From NCBI GenBank assembly GCA_034006985.1, contig JAVERT010000003.1:102102-166101 (forward strand): 64,000 bases of DNA, given 5' to 3'. The translations under genes and the position numbers were made by a program. This DNA is from Gudongella sp034006985 (GTDB taxonomy: Bacteria > Bacillota > Clostridia > Tissierellales > Tissierellaceae). The notes under the pieces are model-generated. The model saw only the letters and a program-made list of their open reading frames with translations, did no database searches and had not been told where the DNA came from. Every line of letters begins with the position of its first letter. The stretch's first letter is position 1. Below, one piece after another: positions 27,145 to 36,145 of this stretch.

Positions 27145-27424
27145 ACTGTTCAACCTCCTTATCCATCTGCAAGGATAGTATTTCATGTAGATAATTTATT
27201 TTAAATTGATCCAGTGCATTTGACCTTACATACCTACAATAATCTAATAATAATTCTCTCGGTTTATCTTCTTCTGTGTAATCTTGTTCTACTCCTGCTA
27301 TCCTATCAATATACTTAATACCTCTTGTTATAATCCCTGTAAGTTTAGAGTCAGTATCTGTATCAGTCCAAGTAATATCAAGATAGTTTTTAACATCTGC
27401 TAACAATCCTTCTGTTAAAGTCAT
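27119..27424 (-). CDS. Head-tail connector, gp6-like (DNA-packaging protein)
   Basis: 101 residues, all-helical, with LLADVKNYLDITWTDTDTDSKLTGIITRG, the usual first segment of phage gp6/QLRG connector proteins, and the RELLLDYCRYVRSNALDQF helix. It forms the ring under the portal. Overlaps the next gene's start. Confidence 0.87.
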   Translation of the reverse strand: MTLTEGLLADVKNYLDITWTDTDTDSKLTGIITRGIKYIDRIAGVEQDYTEEDKPRELLLDYCRYVRSNALDQFKINYLHEILSLQMDKEVEQYEIDNPTT

Positions 27425-27432
27425 TTAATCAC

Positions 27433-27618
27433 CTACTTCTTAGTAGATTTCTTTTTAGTATCTTTCTTTACTTCTTTTTTTATTTCCTCAACAAAAACAC
27501 CTCGAGGCCCCTCGGTTAATTCGAGGAACCTCTCTTTTGATACTTCTAATTCACTACCAGATTCAATAGCTTTTAAGGTATATCTATCTGTAAAAGCTTC
27601 TATAACTTTAACCTTCAT
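27433..27618 (-). CDS. Small phage structural-region protein
   Basis: 61 residues: KVKVIEAFTDRYTLKAIESG followed by a Lys-rich tail. Small proteins of this type, with a short SH3-like strand pattern, often sit between capsid and connector genes. Function not known; the conservation of the slot supports it as real. Confidence 0.7.
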   Translation of the reverse strand: MKVKVIEAFTDRYTLKAIESGSELEVSKERFLELTEGPRGVFVEEIKKEVKKDTKKKSTKK

Positions 27619-27622
27619 AACC

Positions 27623-29116
27623 TTATACCGTTGCAGTTACTATTACTGTATAAGTTTCAGTTTCTGTTCCACTAGTTACATTGATAGTCACAGTATTTGC
27701 TCCATTCACCCATGTAGCAGCTGCACCATTAACAACTGGAGTTTCACCGTTTAATATTTCTATTGTTGCTTCTCCATCTAATGCTAATGCGTTAACAGCA
27801 TTAGTCGCATCAGTACTTGTAGCAGTGTAACTAAAAGTAGATTTATTAAATGCTGGAGATAATGTTAATGCTCCTACACTTAAACTTGCTAATCTTGCAT
27901 CATATGATGGATACATTGGGATAGGATCTCCGTCAGTATTAGCTATAAATACTTTTTGGTTAGTTGGTTTTAAGTTTGTGATATCTAACAATGTAAATGC
28001 ATTATTGTCTTTTGGCTGACCATGTCCGTAGAATTTAGTCAAGTAAACTCTCTCATCTTCAAGGAATCTGTATTCATCAGAGAATTCAATCTTGCCTGAT
28101 TTACCTGTTCCAGCTGCCATCATATATCTTTTGCCAAGGCCCATTATTGCTTCATTCACAGCAATTTGTGTTGACTGAATTACAGTTGTTGGGAATGGGA
28201 ACACATCTTTGCTATATGTTCCGTCTGCTCCTCGCACTGTTGTTGCTGGCATTACTTTAGTTAAGTAATCTTTAGGATTTACAACTAAAATAACATTTTG
28301 TACTATTCTAGCATTTCCATTTTCAGTTTCTGCCAAATCTCCAAGTATCGCTCCATATGTTACTGGATCAAATGAATTAAAAACTACTTTTGCTTTATCT
28401 GGATATCCAGTTGAAGGATCTACAGAACCTGCCATATTTTTTCTCATACCAATTGGCTCACTTAAGTTAGCAGTTTGTCCTTTACCATTTAGTATTCCAG
28501 CTTCTAATCCTAGATATAAAGCTTCAGATAATACAGTTCGAACATATCTATCTAACCAAGCTGGTCCTAAGTCTAACATAGCTTTACAAACTGGTAAAAA
28601 TGCTGATAGCTTGTTTTGTGTTAAATCGATTTTCTTAAATCCGGATGTTAACTCTTTTACTATCTCAGCACATAATGGCGACCAAGTAGCAAGTTGATTT
28701 TCATTTTTATTTAACAACCATTCTGTAACAGCTCCTGCATTTTGGAAATCAATTGCATCTAGTAATGGATGAGTAGTCACTAAATCACTAAACACATCTT
28801 CAATTACAGTTTTAGGCATTACTACATCTAAATCGGTAAGAGCTTGCTTAGGATTAGATGATTTCATAGCACCTATAACTTTTTGGTAATAGTCTTTTTC
28901 CTCTGATGTAAGTTGTCTTGTTCCTCTTGCAGATAGAATATTGGTATCAACTGATTCCACTATTCCTCTTGCCTCTGTGAGTAATGTTTCTTGAACATTC
29001 TCCGTAAATTCACCAAATGCTAAAGCAAATTCCTCTTCTTTACCTTCTTTCATTGCTACATTCATTCTTGCTACTATCTCTGCCTTTTGTTGTAATAATA
29101 AATCTTTATTCTTCAT
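27623..29116 (-). CDS. HK97-fold major capsid protein with C-terminal beta-sandwich decoration domain
   Basis: 497 residues. An N-terminal helical delta-like region (about 1-95), then the HK97 capsid domain (DVVMPKTVIEDVFSDLVTTHPLL onward, residues about 95-410). The last ~85 residues form a cadherin-like/Ig-type beta sandwich (LASLSVGALTLSPAFNKSTFSY, VNGANTVTINVTSGTETETYTV). The N-terminal part should be removed by the protease encoded just before it. Confidence 0.92.
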   Translation of the reverse strand: MKNKDLLLQQKAEIVARMNVAMKEGKEEEFALAFGEFTENVQETLLTEARGIVESVDTNILSARGTRQLTSEEKDYYQKVIGAMKSSNPKQALTDLDVVMPKTVIEDVFSDLVTTHPLLDAIDFQNAGAVTEWLLNKNENQLATWSPLCAEIVKELTSGFKKIDLTQNKLSAFLPVCKAMLDLGPAWLDRYVRTVLSEALYLGLEAGILNGKGQTANLSEPIGMRKNMAGSVDPSTGYPDKAKVVFNSFDPVTYGAILGDLAETENGNARIVQNVILVVNPKDYLTKVMPATTVRGADGTYSKDVFPFPTTVIQSTQIAVNEAIMGLGKRYMMAAGTGKSGKIEFSDEYRFLEDERVYLTKFYGHGQPKDNNAFTLLDITNLKPTNQKVFIANTDGDPIPMYPSYDARLASLSVGALTLSPAFNKSTFSYTATSTDATNAVNALALDGEATIEILNGETPVVNGAAATWVNGANTVTINVTSGTETETYTVIVTATV

Positions 29117-29128
29117 TTACCTTACCCC

Positions 29129-29932
29129 CTATATTTTTGTATTTTTTACTAGTGCTGCCATCAAATTTAATACCTTGTTTTCTTTTTGCTCTGGTTCTTC
29201 TGGTTCAGTTGGTTGTTCTGGTTCTGTCGGTTCAACTGCGATAGCTTTTGTCATTTCTCTTATTTGAGCTGCTATTGCTTTGTTTATAGTTAATTTCTGT
29301 TCTAATGTTTGATTAACATTTTTAAGCATTTCATTAGCTTTACTCAAATCAACTTCCTCGGAACCTATAGAGTCGCATAATCCATAATCTAAACATTGTT
29401 GTGCTGTTAACCAAGTTTCATTTTCTAACAGCTCCATCAACTTCTCCTCTGTCATTTTACCGTTTGACTTCTCCATGTAGGCTTGTCTGTTACCTTCCAT
29501 GATTGTGTCTAGATCATCAGCTGCTTTTCTTAATTCTTTTGAATTACCCAAAACAATATTCCAAGCGTTATGAATCATCATCATAGTATTTTTGGGCATT
29601 ATAATTTTATCTCCTGCCATTGCAATAATTGATGCTACACTACAAGCAAACCCATCTACATATACAATTTTCTCAGCTGAGTGTCTTTTAAGTTGACTAT
29701 AAATTGCGGTCCCTTCAAATACACTACCTCCATACGAGTTGATGTAGATATTAATCTTAGTTGCCTGTGGATATTTTGCTAGTTCATTTCTAAAATGATT
29801 AGCCGATGTTTCGCTTTCAACTTCTACATCGTTCCACCAATCATAATAATCACCTTCCACATCTCCATAAATATACATATCCAGTGCATTTGATTCTGTA
29901 GCTTGCTTTAACTCCCACGTTTGTTTCTTCAC
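29129..29932 (-). CDS. ClpP-like prohead (maturation) protease
   Basis: About 267 residues. A ClpP/crotonase-fold serine protease with the nucleophile in GFACSVASIIAMAGD, the His in MMIHNAWNIVLG, and the INSYGGSVFEGTAIYSQLK loop. It cuts capsid and scaffold during head maturation. The GTG at 29932 has GGAGGTG at good spacing; a longer frame to 29995 overlaps the portal gene and lacks a site. The C-terminal tail is rich in Glu/Pro (TEPEQPTEPEEPEQ), possibly scaffolding in function. Confidence 0.88.
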   Translation of the reverse strand: MKKQTWELKQATESNALDMYIYGDVEGDYYDWWNDVEVESETSANHFRNELAKYPQATKINIYINSYGGSVFEGTAIYSQLKRHSAEKIVYVDGFACSVASIIAMAGDKIIMPKNTMMMIHNAWNIVLGNSKELRKAADDLDTIMEGNRQAYMEKSNGKMTEEKLMELLENETWLTAQQCLDYGLCDSIGSEEVDLSKANEMLKNVNQTLEQKLTINKAIAAQIREMTKAIAVEPTEPEQPTEPEEPEQKENKVLNLMAALVKNTKI

Positions 29933-29972
29933 TGTCTCACCTCCAATTATTTTAGTGTAAGTGGTCATTTTT

Positions 29973-31133
29973 TCACTCACCATCACCACCTTCAAGTGCG
30001 GTCATTAACTCCTCCACTGTTGCATAGTTTTTAGTCATATAATGTTGATTTGCAAATTCTTCTTTAATAGGTTCTTCTCCTACAAGTTCTCTAATATCGT
30101 TAACTGTAAAAGTTCCAGAAGAAATTAACTTGTCAATTGATGTTGATACGCTTAATAGGTCTATATGTTTTATTGTCTTTGTATCTATCTTTAAAAATGT
30201 TCCTTTTGTGTATCCTAAATAGCCTGACCGTTTCCTGTTAATTTCTTCTTGCATCATATCTGCAAGAGGATCTATACAAAATGTTAGTAAATTATCAACT
30301 GCATCTTTACTTCCTGACACTTCTCCTTTTAACAAAATAGGAGGTGTTCCTATTGCTCTACCAGTGAAATCATATATATCATCCACCATAGCTTTTATAT
30401 CTCTTGTCCCTTCATTGCTGTAGGTCTTAGAACCTATATCAGTATATGAGTAACCATCAAAAAGTGGTAAAACTGCATTATTAGCCTCAAAGAATTTCTT
30501 AAATCTTTGATTCATAAGCTTTTCAAACACTTCATTAAAGTTTTTATTTCCTTGAGCTACTGCACTTACATCTAATATTCCTTTACTGCCTCTAGATTTT
30601 TCATAGCTCTTTTGAGCATATGCAATCAATTTCCCATAACTTTCATGCATCCCATTTATAAGCTTTCTAACATCATTGTTATTTAGTTTGAAGTAGAGTA
30701 CCTCACCCATATTAAAGGTTTTATTAAACTCAAATCCATTTACTATAACACTTGTAAACTGATTTTCAAACATTGCATATTCTTTTTTATAAAAATTATC
30801 AGCAATCAATAGTTGCCCATTAGATTCTATTACCAGGCATTCATTGTTTTCATATAACTTTGTAATAAGCTTTGTTAAGAATTGACTTGAATTCTGATTT
30901 TTATTAGGTTCTATATTCCATGTGTAGTATTCTTGTTTTTTTACCTCCTCATTTTCAAAGTAGGTTTTAAACTCACATTTACTTATTGATTTAGCTATTA
31001 AGTTTATAGCTGAATAAAAAGCTAAATTTCTTATAACTAATTCTGCTTGAATATTAAAAAACTCTTCTACTTCAATCTCTGTTGGTTCTGGATCACCTGC
31101 TAATCTATTTATAATCCAAGTTTTTAACCCCAC
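29973..31133 (-). CDS. Phage portal protein (HK97 family)
   Basis: 386 residues. Contains the portal helical core FFNIQAELVIRNLAFYSAINLIAKSISK, and the later DIYDFTGRAIGTPPILLKGEVSGSKDAVDNLLTF portion characteristic of this family. It forms the dodecameric vertex for DNA entry. Starts with GTG behind AAGGAGGTG. Confidence 0.92.
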   Translation of the reverse strand: MGLKTWIINRLAGDPEPTEIEVEEFFNIQAELVIRNLAFYSAINLIAKSISKCEFKTYFENEEVKKQEYYTWNIEPNKNQNSSQFLTKLITKLYENNECLVIESNGQLLIADNFYKKEYAMFENQFTSVIVNGFEFNKTFNMGEVLYFKLNNNDVRKLINGMHESYGKLIAYAQKSYEKSRGSKGILDVSAVAQGNKNFNEVFEKLMNQRFKKFFEANNAVLPLFDGYSYTDIGSKTYSNEGTRDIKAMVDDIYDFTGRAIGTPPILLKGEVSGSKDAVDNLLTFCIDPLADMMQEEINRKRSGYLGYTKGTFLKIDTKTIKHIDLLSVSTSIDKLISSGTFTVNDIRELVGEEPIKEEFANQHYMTKNYATVEELMTALEGGDGE

Positions 31134-31147
31134 ATCTTCTCACCTCC

Positions 31148-32842
31148 TTAATAAGTGTAGACTTCTACATCTGGTGTTTCTAAGTTGTTACCATCTCCTA
31201 GAATATCTTCTAGTATCATTGAATGGACTAGTGCCATAAAAGGATCTGTTTTTCTACTCTTACCTTCAATCTTTCCATAATAATGGTTACCTGTATCAGT
31301 TCCTTGTTTCTTCCCTGCTTTAATAAGCTTTGTGTTATTAGTTGCCCACCTAAGAAGTGGGTTATCCCCCCAAATAAAATATTGATTCGCAAAACACGAA
31401 TCAATGACGGGTACTATTTTCATAATGTCAGATGGTCTGACTAAATATAGGTTTTTAAAGTCTTTGTGGAAACCTATTCTCTTTAATGATTCAGCCAATA
31501 GTGCATACCTATAATTATCTAATGCAATCTTAGTGATGTTGTACTTTTGAGCCATCTCTTCGATGTAATCAGTTATCAAATCTGGATTTATTTCTACATC
31601 ATCAACTAACGTCAGTAGACCTTCATCGGCCCATTGCTTCCATGGTATTTTTAACTTTGATAAATCTGAGGATTGTAAGCATAACCAACTATGAGAAATA
31701 TCAAACCTATTGTCTCCATTTCTAAAGTGGAAGTTAACAGAAGCTAAGTCCGTAACTTTTGTATAGTCAATCCCAACTGTTGCTGTATATGCGGATAAAT
31801 CTGGTAAAGGTTTGTTTGATGCTATTATGTTTTCCCATTCTGTAACTTGCAAATCCTTATTCCCTTTAGGATAGTTCATCCTTTTAGTATAAAATTCCTC
31901 TTCCATTGCTGGTTGGTATCTCATTTCTATAAATGCTTTATCCATTTCTGCTTTTAATGAGGATAAATATTTAAGTGAAGGATTTGCTTTGTGCCAATTC
32001 TTAGGATCTAACGCATCCTCTTCTTTTGTGATTCTATATATTAAAGGTAACCAGGGTAAATCTTTTATGGTCCCATTTAAAATATCTTTAGAAATTGCTA
32101 GCATATCATCTAGTACACCTTCTCTTACATTACCGTTTGTTGTAATATAAAAAGCTCTGGAATGTTTTCTTTTTCCAAAGCCTGAGGTAAATACTTTTAT
32201 ATTGTCATAGCTTTCATATGCATGCGCTTCATCAAATATTAAGCAGCCAGTTCTCTTACTGTCTTTCGTCTTAGAGTTCGATGTGTTAAATTTAATATAT
32301 GATTTTGTTTTGAGATTAGTAATTATCTCCTTTGATTTGTAAAAAAACTTTTTTAACTTTGACCATTTTTCTTCTAGCATTTCATATATATCATTGAATG
32401 ATGTTTTAGCTTGATCCTCTGCATTGGCAACTATATCTATATTATATCCTTTTATCCCATGATAGTGAGTTGTTAAGTACCAAGCAATAGGAGATATAAA
32501 ACCATTTTTACCATTTCCCCTGCCCATCATTATAAAAATTGTACTAAATACTACTGTATCTGTTGATTCATAAAAGCAATGAATGCATGATGTAACGAAT
32601 AATTCCCAGTCAAACATTTTGATTTCAAAATACTTCTCCATCAATTCTACAGCTTTGTATATTTTATTAGAATCTATAAAAACATCTGGATTATTTAGCT
32701 TATATTCTAGATAATCCATAGCTAATAGTATCTCTTTGTCTACTAAAATCGAACCATTTCTGCAATCATCTATATAATTATCAATGTATGGATGGTAATC
32801 TTTTTGCCTACATTTCGTCATCATCCTCATCATCACCTTCAA
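31148..32842 (-). CDS. terL: Terminase large subunit
   Basis: About 557-564 residues. ATPase Walker A-like GRGNGKNGF and Walker B CLIFDEAHAYE are visible, with the nuclease half carrying TVGIDYTKVTDLASVNF and later ALDNYRYALLAESLKR. It cleaves concatemeric DNA and drives packaging. A TTG at 32842 is the extreme start; ATG codons at 32824 or 32821 are better placed. Overlaps terS by about 15-35 bp. Confidence 0.93.
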   Translation of the reverse strand: MKVMMRMMTKCRQKDYHPYIDNYIDDCRNGSILVDKEILLAMDYLEYKLNNPDVFIDSNKIYKAVELMEKYFEIKMFDWELFVTSCIHCFYESTDTVVFSTIFIMMGRGNGKNGFISPIAWYLTTHYHGIKGYNIDIVANAEDQAKTSFNDIYEMLEEKWSKLKKFFYKSKEIITNLKTKSYIKFNTSNSKTKDSKRTGCLIFDEAHAYESYDNIKVFTSGFGKRKHSRAFYITTNGNVREGVLDDMLAISKDILNGTIKDLPWLPLIYRITKEEDALDPKNWHKANPSLKYLSSLKAEMDKAFIEMRYQPAMEEEFYTKRMNYPKGNKDLQVTEWENIIASNKPLPDLSAYTATVGIDYTKVTDLASVNFHFRNGDNRFDISHSWLCLQSSDLSKLKIPWKQWADEGLLTLVDDVEINPDLITDYIEEMAQKYNITKIALDNYRYALLAESLKRIGFHKDFKNLYLVRPSDIMKIVPVIDSCFANQYFIWGDNPLLRWATNNTKLIKAGKKQGTDTGNHYYGKIEGKSRKTDPFMALVHSMILEDILGDGNNLETPDVEVYTY

Positions 32843-33128
32843 ATGATGTAGCTTTCAGCCCCAGTTCATTTAGTATTTTTAGCATCTGAGCATTGGTCTT
32901 ATTAAACTCTGAAATCGAATCATTCCTCTTATAACCTTTTTGCCCTCCACCATTGTTATATTCTATACTTACTCCTCTTGTCTTTATATCATTTATTAGC
33001 TTATTTTTTATATCATACATTGCCATGTAATCATCTATGAGGTTTAAGTAGTGACCACCATAAACTCCATTTCTTTCCAGCTGATCTAATAAATCATTTT
33101 TGATTATTGTTTTTTTTATTTTGGCCAT
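32808..33128 (-). CDS. terS: Terminase small subunit, P27-like
   Basis: 106 residues, with a short basic N-terminus, a helical core (LLDQLERNGVYGGHYLNLIDDYMAMYDIK), a poly-Gly linker and an acidic C-terminus DDEDDDEM. The P27 family recognises the packaging start site. The ATG at 33128 follows AGGGGAGGGG; a longer frame to 33179 has no site. Confidence 0.82.
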   Translation of the reverse strand: MAKIKKTIIKNDLLDQLERNGVYGGHYLNLIDDYMAMYDIKNKLINDIKTRGVSIEYNNGGGQKGYKRNDSISEFNKTNAQMLKILNELGLKATSFEGDDEDDDEM

Positions 33129-33258
33129 ACCCACCCCTCCCCTTATGTGAATTCTTAAAAAATATCTTCTTTCGACCACCCACCCGAGAGAGAAGGCTCT
33201 GCCTTAATTCCAACTTTTTTTCGACCGGGGGTATCAATTTAAAATATTTTTTAATAAA
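33129..33258. other. Gene-free, GC-richer patch between HNH and terminase genes (possible cos region)
   Basis: Contains CGACCACCCACCCGAGAG and CGACCGGGGG in otherwise AT-rich phage DNA. HNH plus P27/terL systems are usual in cos-packaging phages and the cohesive site often lies here. No cos motif can be proved from one integrated copy. Confidence 0.35.
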
Positions 33259-33615
33259 TTACCATCGCTCTTCATTTAATAATTTTGTATCCTTCCTTAG
33301 TCTTTTTGGATGGCATACTGTTTCGTGACACTCTTTACATACTGGTAATAGATTTACATATTCTTTTCCTTTAAATATATATGTTCTAGTAAGCGCTAAC
33401 CTTGGATGTTTCCTTACGAATTGATTATGATGTACGTGATTAGCTTTAGTATATTTACCATTAGCTTTACATATCTGACACTCATGTTTGTAATCAATCA
33501 ATATTATTTTTCTAAGCCTTCTCCATTCCTTGCATTCATAGAACTTATAGACTTCATCTCTGTCAATCAATCCTTGAATCCATATTGCTAATTCATCTTG
33601 ATTGTTTAAATCCAT
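33259..33615 (-). CDS. HNH endonuclease
   Basis: 118 residues. Zinc ligands CQICKANG and CKECHE flank the catalytic HNH segment, with His at HVHHNQF. In cos phages HNH nucleases work with terminase to nick the packaging site, and this one sits directly beside terS. ATG at 33615 follows GGAGTGATTAA. Confidence 0.9.
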   Translation of the reverse strand: MDLNNQDELAIWIQGLIDRDEVYKFYECKEWRRLRKIILIDYKHECQICKANGKYTKANHVHHNQFVRKHPRLALTRTYIFKGKEYVNLLPVCKECHETVCHPKRLRKDTKLLNEERW

Positions 33616-33663
33616 TTAATCACTCCATGCAAAAGAGACACCCATAATGGATGTCTCTAATAA

Positions 33664-34041
33664 TTATCCTAATACGTATTTAGCTAATACAGATTGTATC
33701 TCGTAGATGTTTAAGCTCTTGTTGAATTGTTTCTGTATAGGTCCTGATGTACCAGACACCCATATCTTTAGCTCAGCATCTAAATCGAAGTTGCCTGCTG
33801 TTTCAATACTGAAATGAGCTATCTTGCTATAAGGTATTGAATGATACTCTGTTTTCTTTCCAGTAACCCCTTGCTTATCTACAAGGATTAATCTCTTGCC
33901 AGTGAATATGAAAACATCTCTCACTAACTTATAAGCCTTTTCAATCTTCTCCCCTTGAGCTAACAGGTTAGAAAACTCCTTTTCAATACTATCCACACTT
34001 ACCTCAGCTGCATTACCTAAAACTCCATCTAAAAATCCCAT
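33664..34041 (-). CDS. PH-domain protein (bacterial Pleckstrin-homology)
   Basis: 125 residues beginning MGFLDGVLGNAAEVS and holding a bacterial PH domain with AYKLVRDVFIFTGKRLILVDKQG and IPYSKIAHFSIETAG. Such proteins are widespread in Firmicutes and occasionally carried by phages; role unknown. A strong AAGGAGGCGG site precedes it. It interrupts the packaging genes, so it may be a cargo gene. Confidence 0.82.
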   Translation of the reverse strand: MGFLDGVLGNAAEVSVDSIEKEFSNLLAQGEKIEKAYKLVRDVFIFTGKRLILVDKQGVTGKKTEYHSIPYSKIAHFSIETAGNFDLDAELKIWVSGTSGPIQKQFNKSLNIYEIQSVLAKYVLG

Positions 34042-34160
34042 TTTACCGCCTCCTTACCAATATTATAACGATATGGTAAAGAAGTTACAACCCATTTATC
34101 TATTTTTTTAAATCTCTATTTCTAGCCATTTAGTTAACCTTCTTCACCGGCCGGATAACT

Positions 34161-34358
34161 TTATATCAACCTACTATAAGTTTGTTCCATACACTCTTTT
34201 AAATTATCATACACACCTATCTTTTTAATTCTCCTACATCCTAAGTTGCACCTAATAACTCTCTTTAATATATCAGCTCTTCTTAATCCATCCTCTTCTA
34301 TTGTGAATACCATCCCACATTCTAAACACTGATACGCTATGTATTTTTCACCATTCAC
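34161..34358 (-). CDS. Small zinc-ribbon protein
   Basis: 65 residues, CLECGMVF and CNLGC pairs giving a four-Cys zinc site. Starts with GTG after GGGAG. Overlaps the next gene by ATGA. Phage protein of unknown role. Confidence 0.65.
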   Translation of the reverse strand: MNGEKYIAYQCLECGMVFTIEEDGLRRADILKRVIRCNLGCRRIKKIGVYDNLKECMEQTYSRLI

Positions 34359-34681
34359 AATCTCACTCCCTTAACTGGTTCGTTAAAGTACCTATCTTTA
34401 TACTGCTTTCTATCTGTTGTCAACCTCTCATAGCTTTCTTTTAGATAAGGATTATCAGGTACAATCTTCTCCCTGATAAATATTAATATACAGTGACACC
34501 CATATTCGCTTTTAAAATGTGCATGATTACCTGTTCTTTTATTAACAACTATCCATCCTCTTCTAATCTTCTTAGTCAGATATATGTCAGTCACCCCATT
34601 TGGATAATATAATGACCAGACTCTATAGTGAGTCTGGTCATTTAAAAAGGAGGATGTTTCCAATCCTGTGCTTGTATACAT
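34355..34681 (-). CDS. Phage hypothetical protein
   Basis: 108 residues with no recognised family. Basic and aromatic, with TDIYLTKKIRRGWIVVNKRTGNH and YKDRYFNEPVKG. ATG at 34681 has a weak site; an internal start cannot be excluded. Coupled to the zinc-ribbon gene downstream. Confidence 0.55.
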   Translation of the reverse strand: MYTSTGLETSSFLNDQTHYRVWSLYYPNGVTDIYLTKKIRRGWIVVNKRTGNHAHFKSEYGCHCILIFIREKIVPDNPYLKESYERLTTDRKQYKDRYFNEPVKGVRL

Positions 34682-34749
34682 TTCTACTTAATACCATTTT
34701 AACATATATAATTCAGCATATTCGGCGAAACTATAACCTTTATAAGCAA

Positions 34750-34860
34750 TTACTTATCGTAATCGACTTCTTTAGCCATTCTTTTAAACTTCTGTCTAGT
34801 ATTGGTCCAGGTTCTATTTTTATATAGCCATCTAACACAATTAATGTAATATTTAAACAT
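34750..34860 (-). CDS. Very small basic phage protein
   Basis: 36 residues, MFKYYINCVRWLYKNRTW then a charged end MAKEVDYDK. Short proteins with this aromatic and basic start occur in Clostridial phages; function unknown. Supported only by position and a plausible start. Confidence 0.4.
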   Translation of the reverse strand: MFKYYINCVRWLYKNRTWTNTRQKFKRMAKEVDYDK

Positions 34861-34865
34861 TTTTA

Positions 34866-35297
34866 TCATTCTAGCCCCTCCAAATATTTATCATGTATAT
34901 CCCGCCTTGGATAACTTTCATGACATTTTCCAATCTTCATAGCAATGGCTTGCCAATTTAATTCATCAATGTATCTATACTGAAATACCCTTCTAGTTAG
35001 AGAATCAGGAATTTCACTTATAAATTCCTCAATATGTACTTTTAAATCCTCACAACTAGCTTTTCTATCAGATAATACTTTGTTTAATTTAATAATCCTT
35101 TCTTCTTTTCTATCTATATCTTCAAAATTGTATCCTTCAATGTTGAAGTTTTGAGGTTGATAAGGAAAATTAGAGTTAGATCCCTTTACATTATCATGTA
35201 CAACTTTAATCTTTTTATTCTTTATTTTATCAATTCTAGTTTCAAGTTCTTTGATTTCATTTTTAATATTATTATGTTGTTTAAGAATATCCTTCAA
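34866..35297 (-). CDS. Sigma-70-region-4/ArpU-like late regulator
   Basis: About 143 residues. The first half is a coiled coil (NNIKNEIKELETRIDKIKNK), the second an HTH resembling region 4 of sigma factors (SLTRRVFQYRYIDELNWQAIAMKIG). Proteins of this type before the terminase genes often switch on late transcription. TTG at 35297 follows GAGGAGG at 9 bp and avoids a deep overlap with the previous gene; ATG at 35327 is the longer option. Confidence 0.65.
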   Translation of the reverse strand: MKDILKQHNNIKNEIKELETRIDKIKNKKIKVVHDNVKGSNSNFPYQPQNFNIEGYNFEDIDRKEERIIKLNKVLSDRKASCEDLKVHIEEFISEIPDSLTRRVFQYRYIDELNWQAIAMKIGKCHESYPRRDIHDKYLEGLE

Positions 35298-35301
35298 AGA
35301 A

Positions 35302-35559
35302 TCACTCCTCCTCTTCATCATCACCATACATCAGCCAGCTTATGCAGTCCTCCCGAGTGTCAAACTCCTCCACCCATGCATCACCCGCTCTATTGTCTAC
35401 ACCTATAAACAGCCTTCCTTCATTAGCATAAAATACACCCCGAGGAATTCTAGCTTTAATTATCTTAATTACCTCTTTGGTAGTTATTTCTTTTACCTCA
35501 GCTCCATATTTCACTTCATCCTCAGACTTGATTATATGATTATCAACTTTCTTTTTCAT
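35302..35559 (-). CDS. Phage hypothetical protein
   Basis: 85 residues: charged N-terminus with EITTKEVIKIIKARIPRG, then GRLFIGVDNRAGDAWVEEF and an acidic tail. SD AAGGAG, and its ATG overlaps the upstream stop (ATGA). No family recognised. Confidence 0.6.
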   Translation of the reverse strand: MKKKVDNHIIKSEDEVKYGAEVKEITTKEVIKIIKARIPRGVFYANEGRLFIGVDNRAGDAWVEEFDTREDCISWLMYGDDEEEE

Positions 35560-36143
35560 ATAACCAACTCCTTAGATATCTCCTTAGTTATAAAATCAAC
35601 CTTTAAAAAGCTTTCCCTTATTCCCCTATGATCTTCAAGGACAATAAAATTGTCAGTCTCTCCTATAAGCCTACCCGTAAAGAACCCTTTTGACTTAGAA
35701 GTTACAGATTTGGTTATTTTGTATGTTCCCTCTTGGAAAGTTCGTTTATTAACTTCTCCTCTTATTATTGCATTAGGATATAAGCTTTTTATATTCGGTT
35801 TTTCAGGCTTCTCCTCAACTATCCCAAAATATTCAGGTGGAACCTTAAGCACCTTGGCCATGCTTTTATATTCATTAACGCTAGGTTCAAGTTCCATTTT
35901 TTCAAAAGCCTTTATCTTATGCTCTGATACTTGAGATAGTATTGATAAATAACTTTGACTAATTCCTCTATCTCCTCTTAATTCTCTAAGTTTAGTTCTA
36001 TTATCTGTTTTTTTATTGCTATTTTCAAAACATTCCTTGCACATTCTTCTCCTATGGACAGCTCCATCACGTTGAGTTCTAAATATTTCAAATTCATCTA
36101 TATTTTTTACTTGATCGCAATCATAACACTTTTTAGTCTCCAC
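35556..36143 (-). CDS. Zinc-ribbon plus XRE-type HTH phage regulator
   Basis: 195 residues. An N-terminal zinc ribbon (CYDCDQVKNIDEF and CKECF), an HTH of the Cro/CI type near residues 50-105 (LRELRGDRGISQSYLSILSQVSEHKI), and a C-terminal beta domain ending with FITKEISKELVI. Likely a phage-encoded transcription factor in the early-middle block. Starts with GTG behind GGAGGAG. Confidence 0.72.
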   Translation of the reverse strand: METKKCYDCDQVKNIDEFEIFRTQRDGAVHRRRMCKECFENSNKKTDNRTKLRELRGDRGISQSYLSILSQVSEHKIKAFEKMELEPSVNEYKSMAKVLKVPPEYFGIVEEKPEKPNIKSLYPNAIIRGEVNKRTFQEGTYKITKSVTSKSKGFFTGRLIGETDNFIVLEDHRGIRESFLKVDFITKEISKELVI

Positions 36144-36145
36144 CT

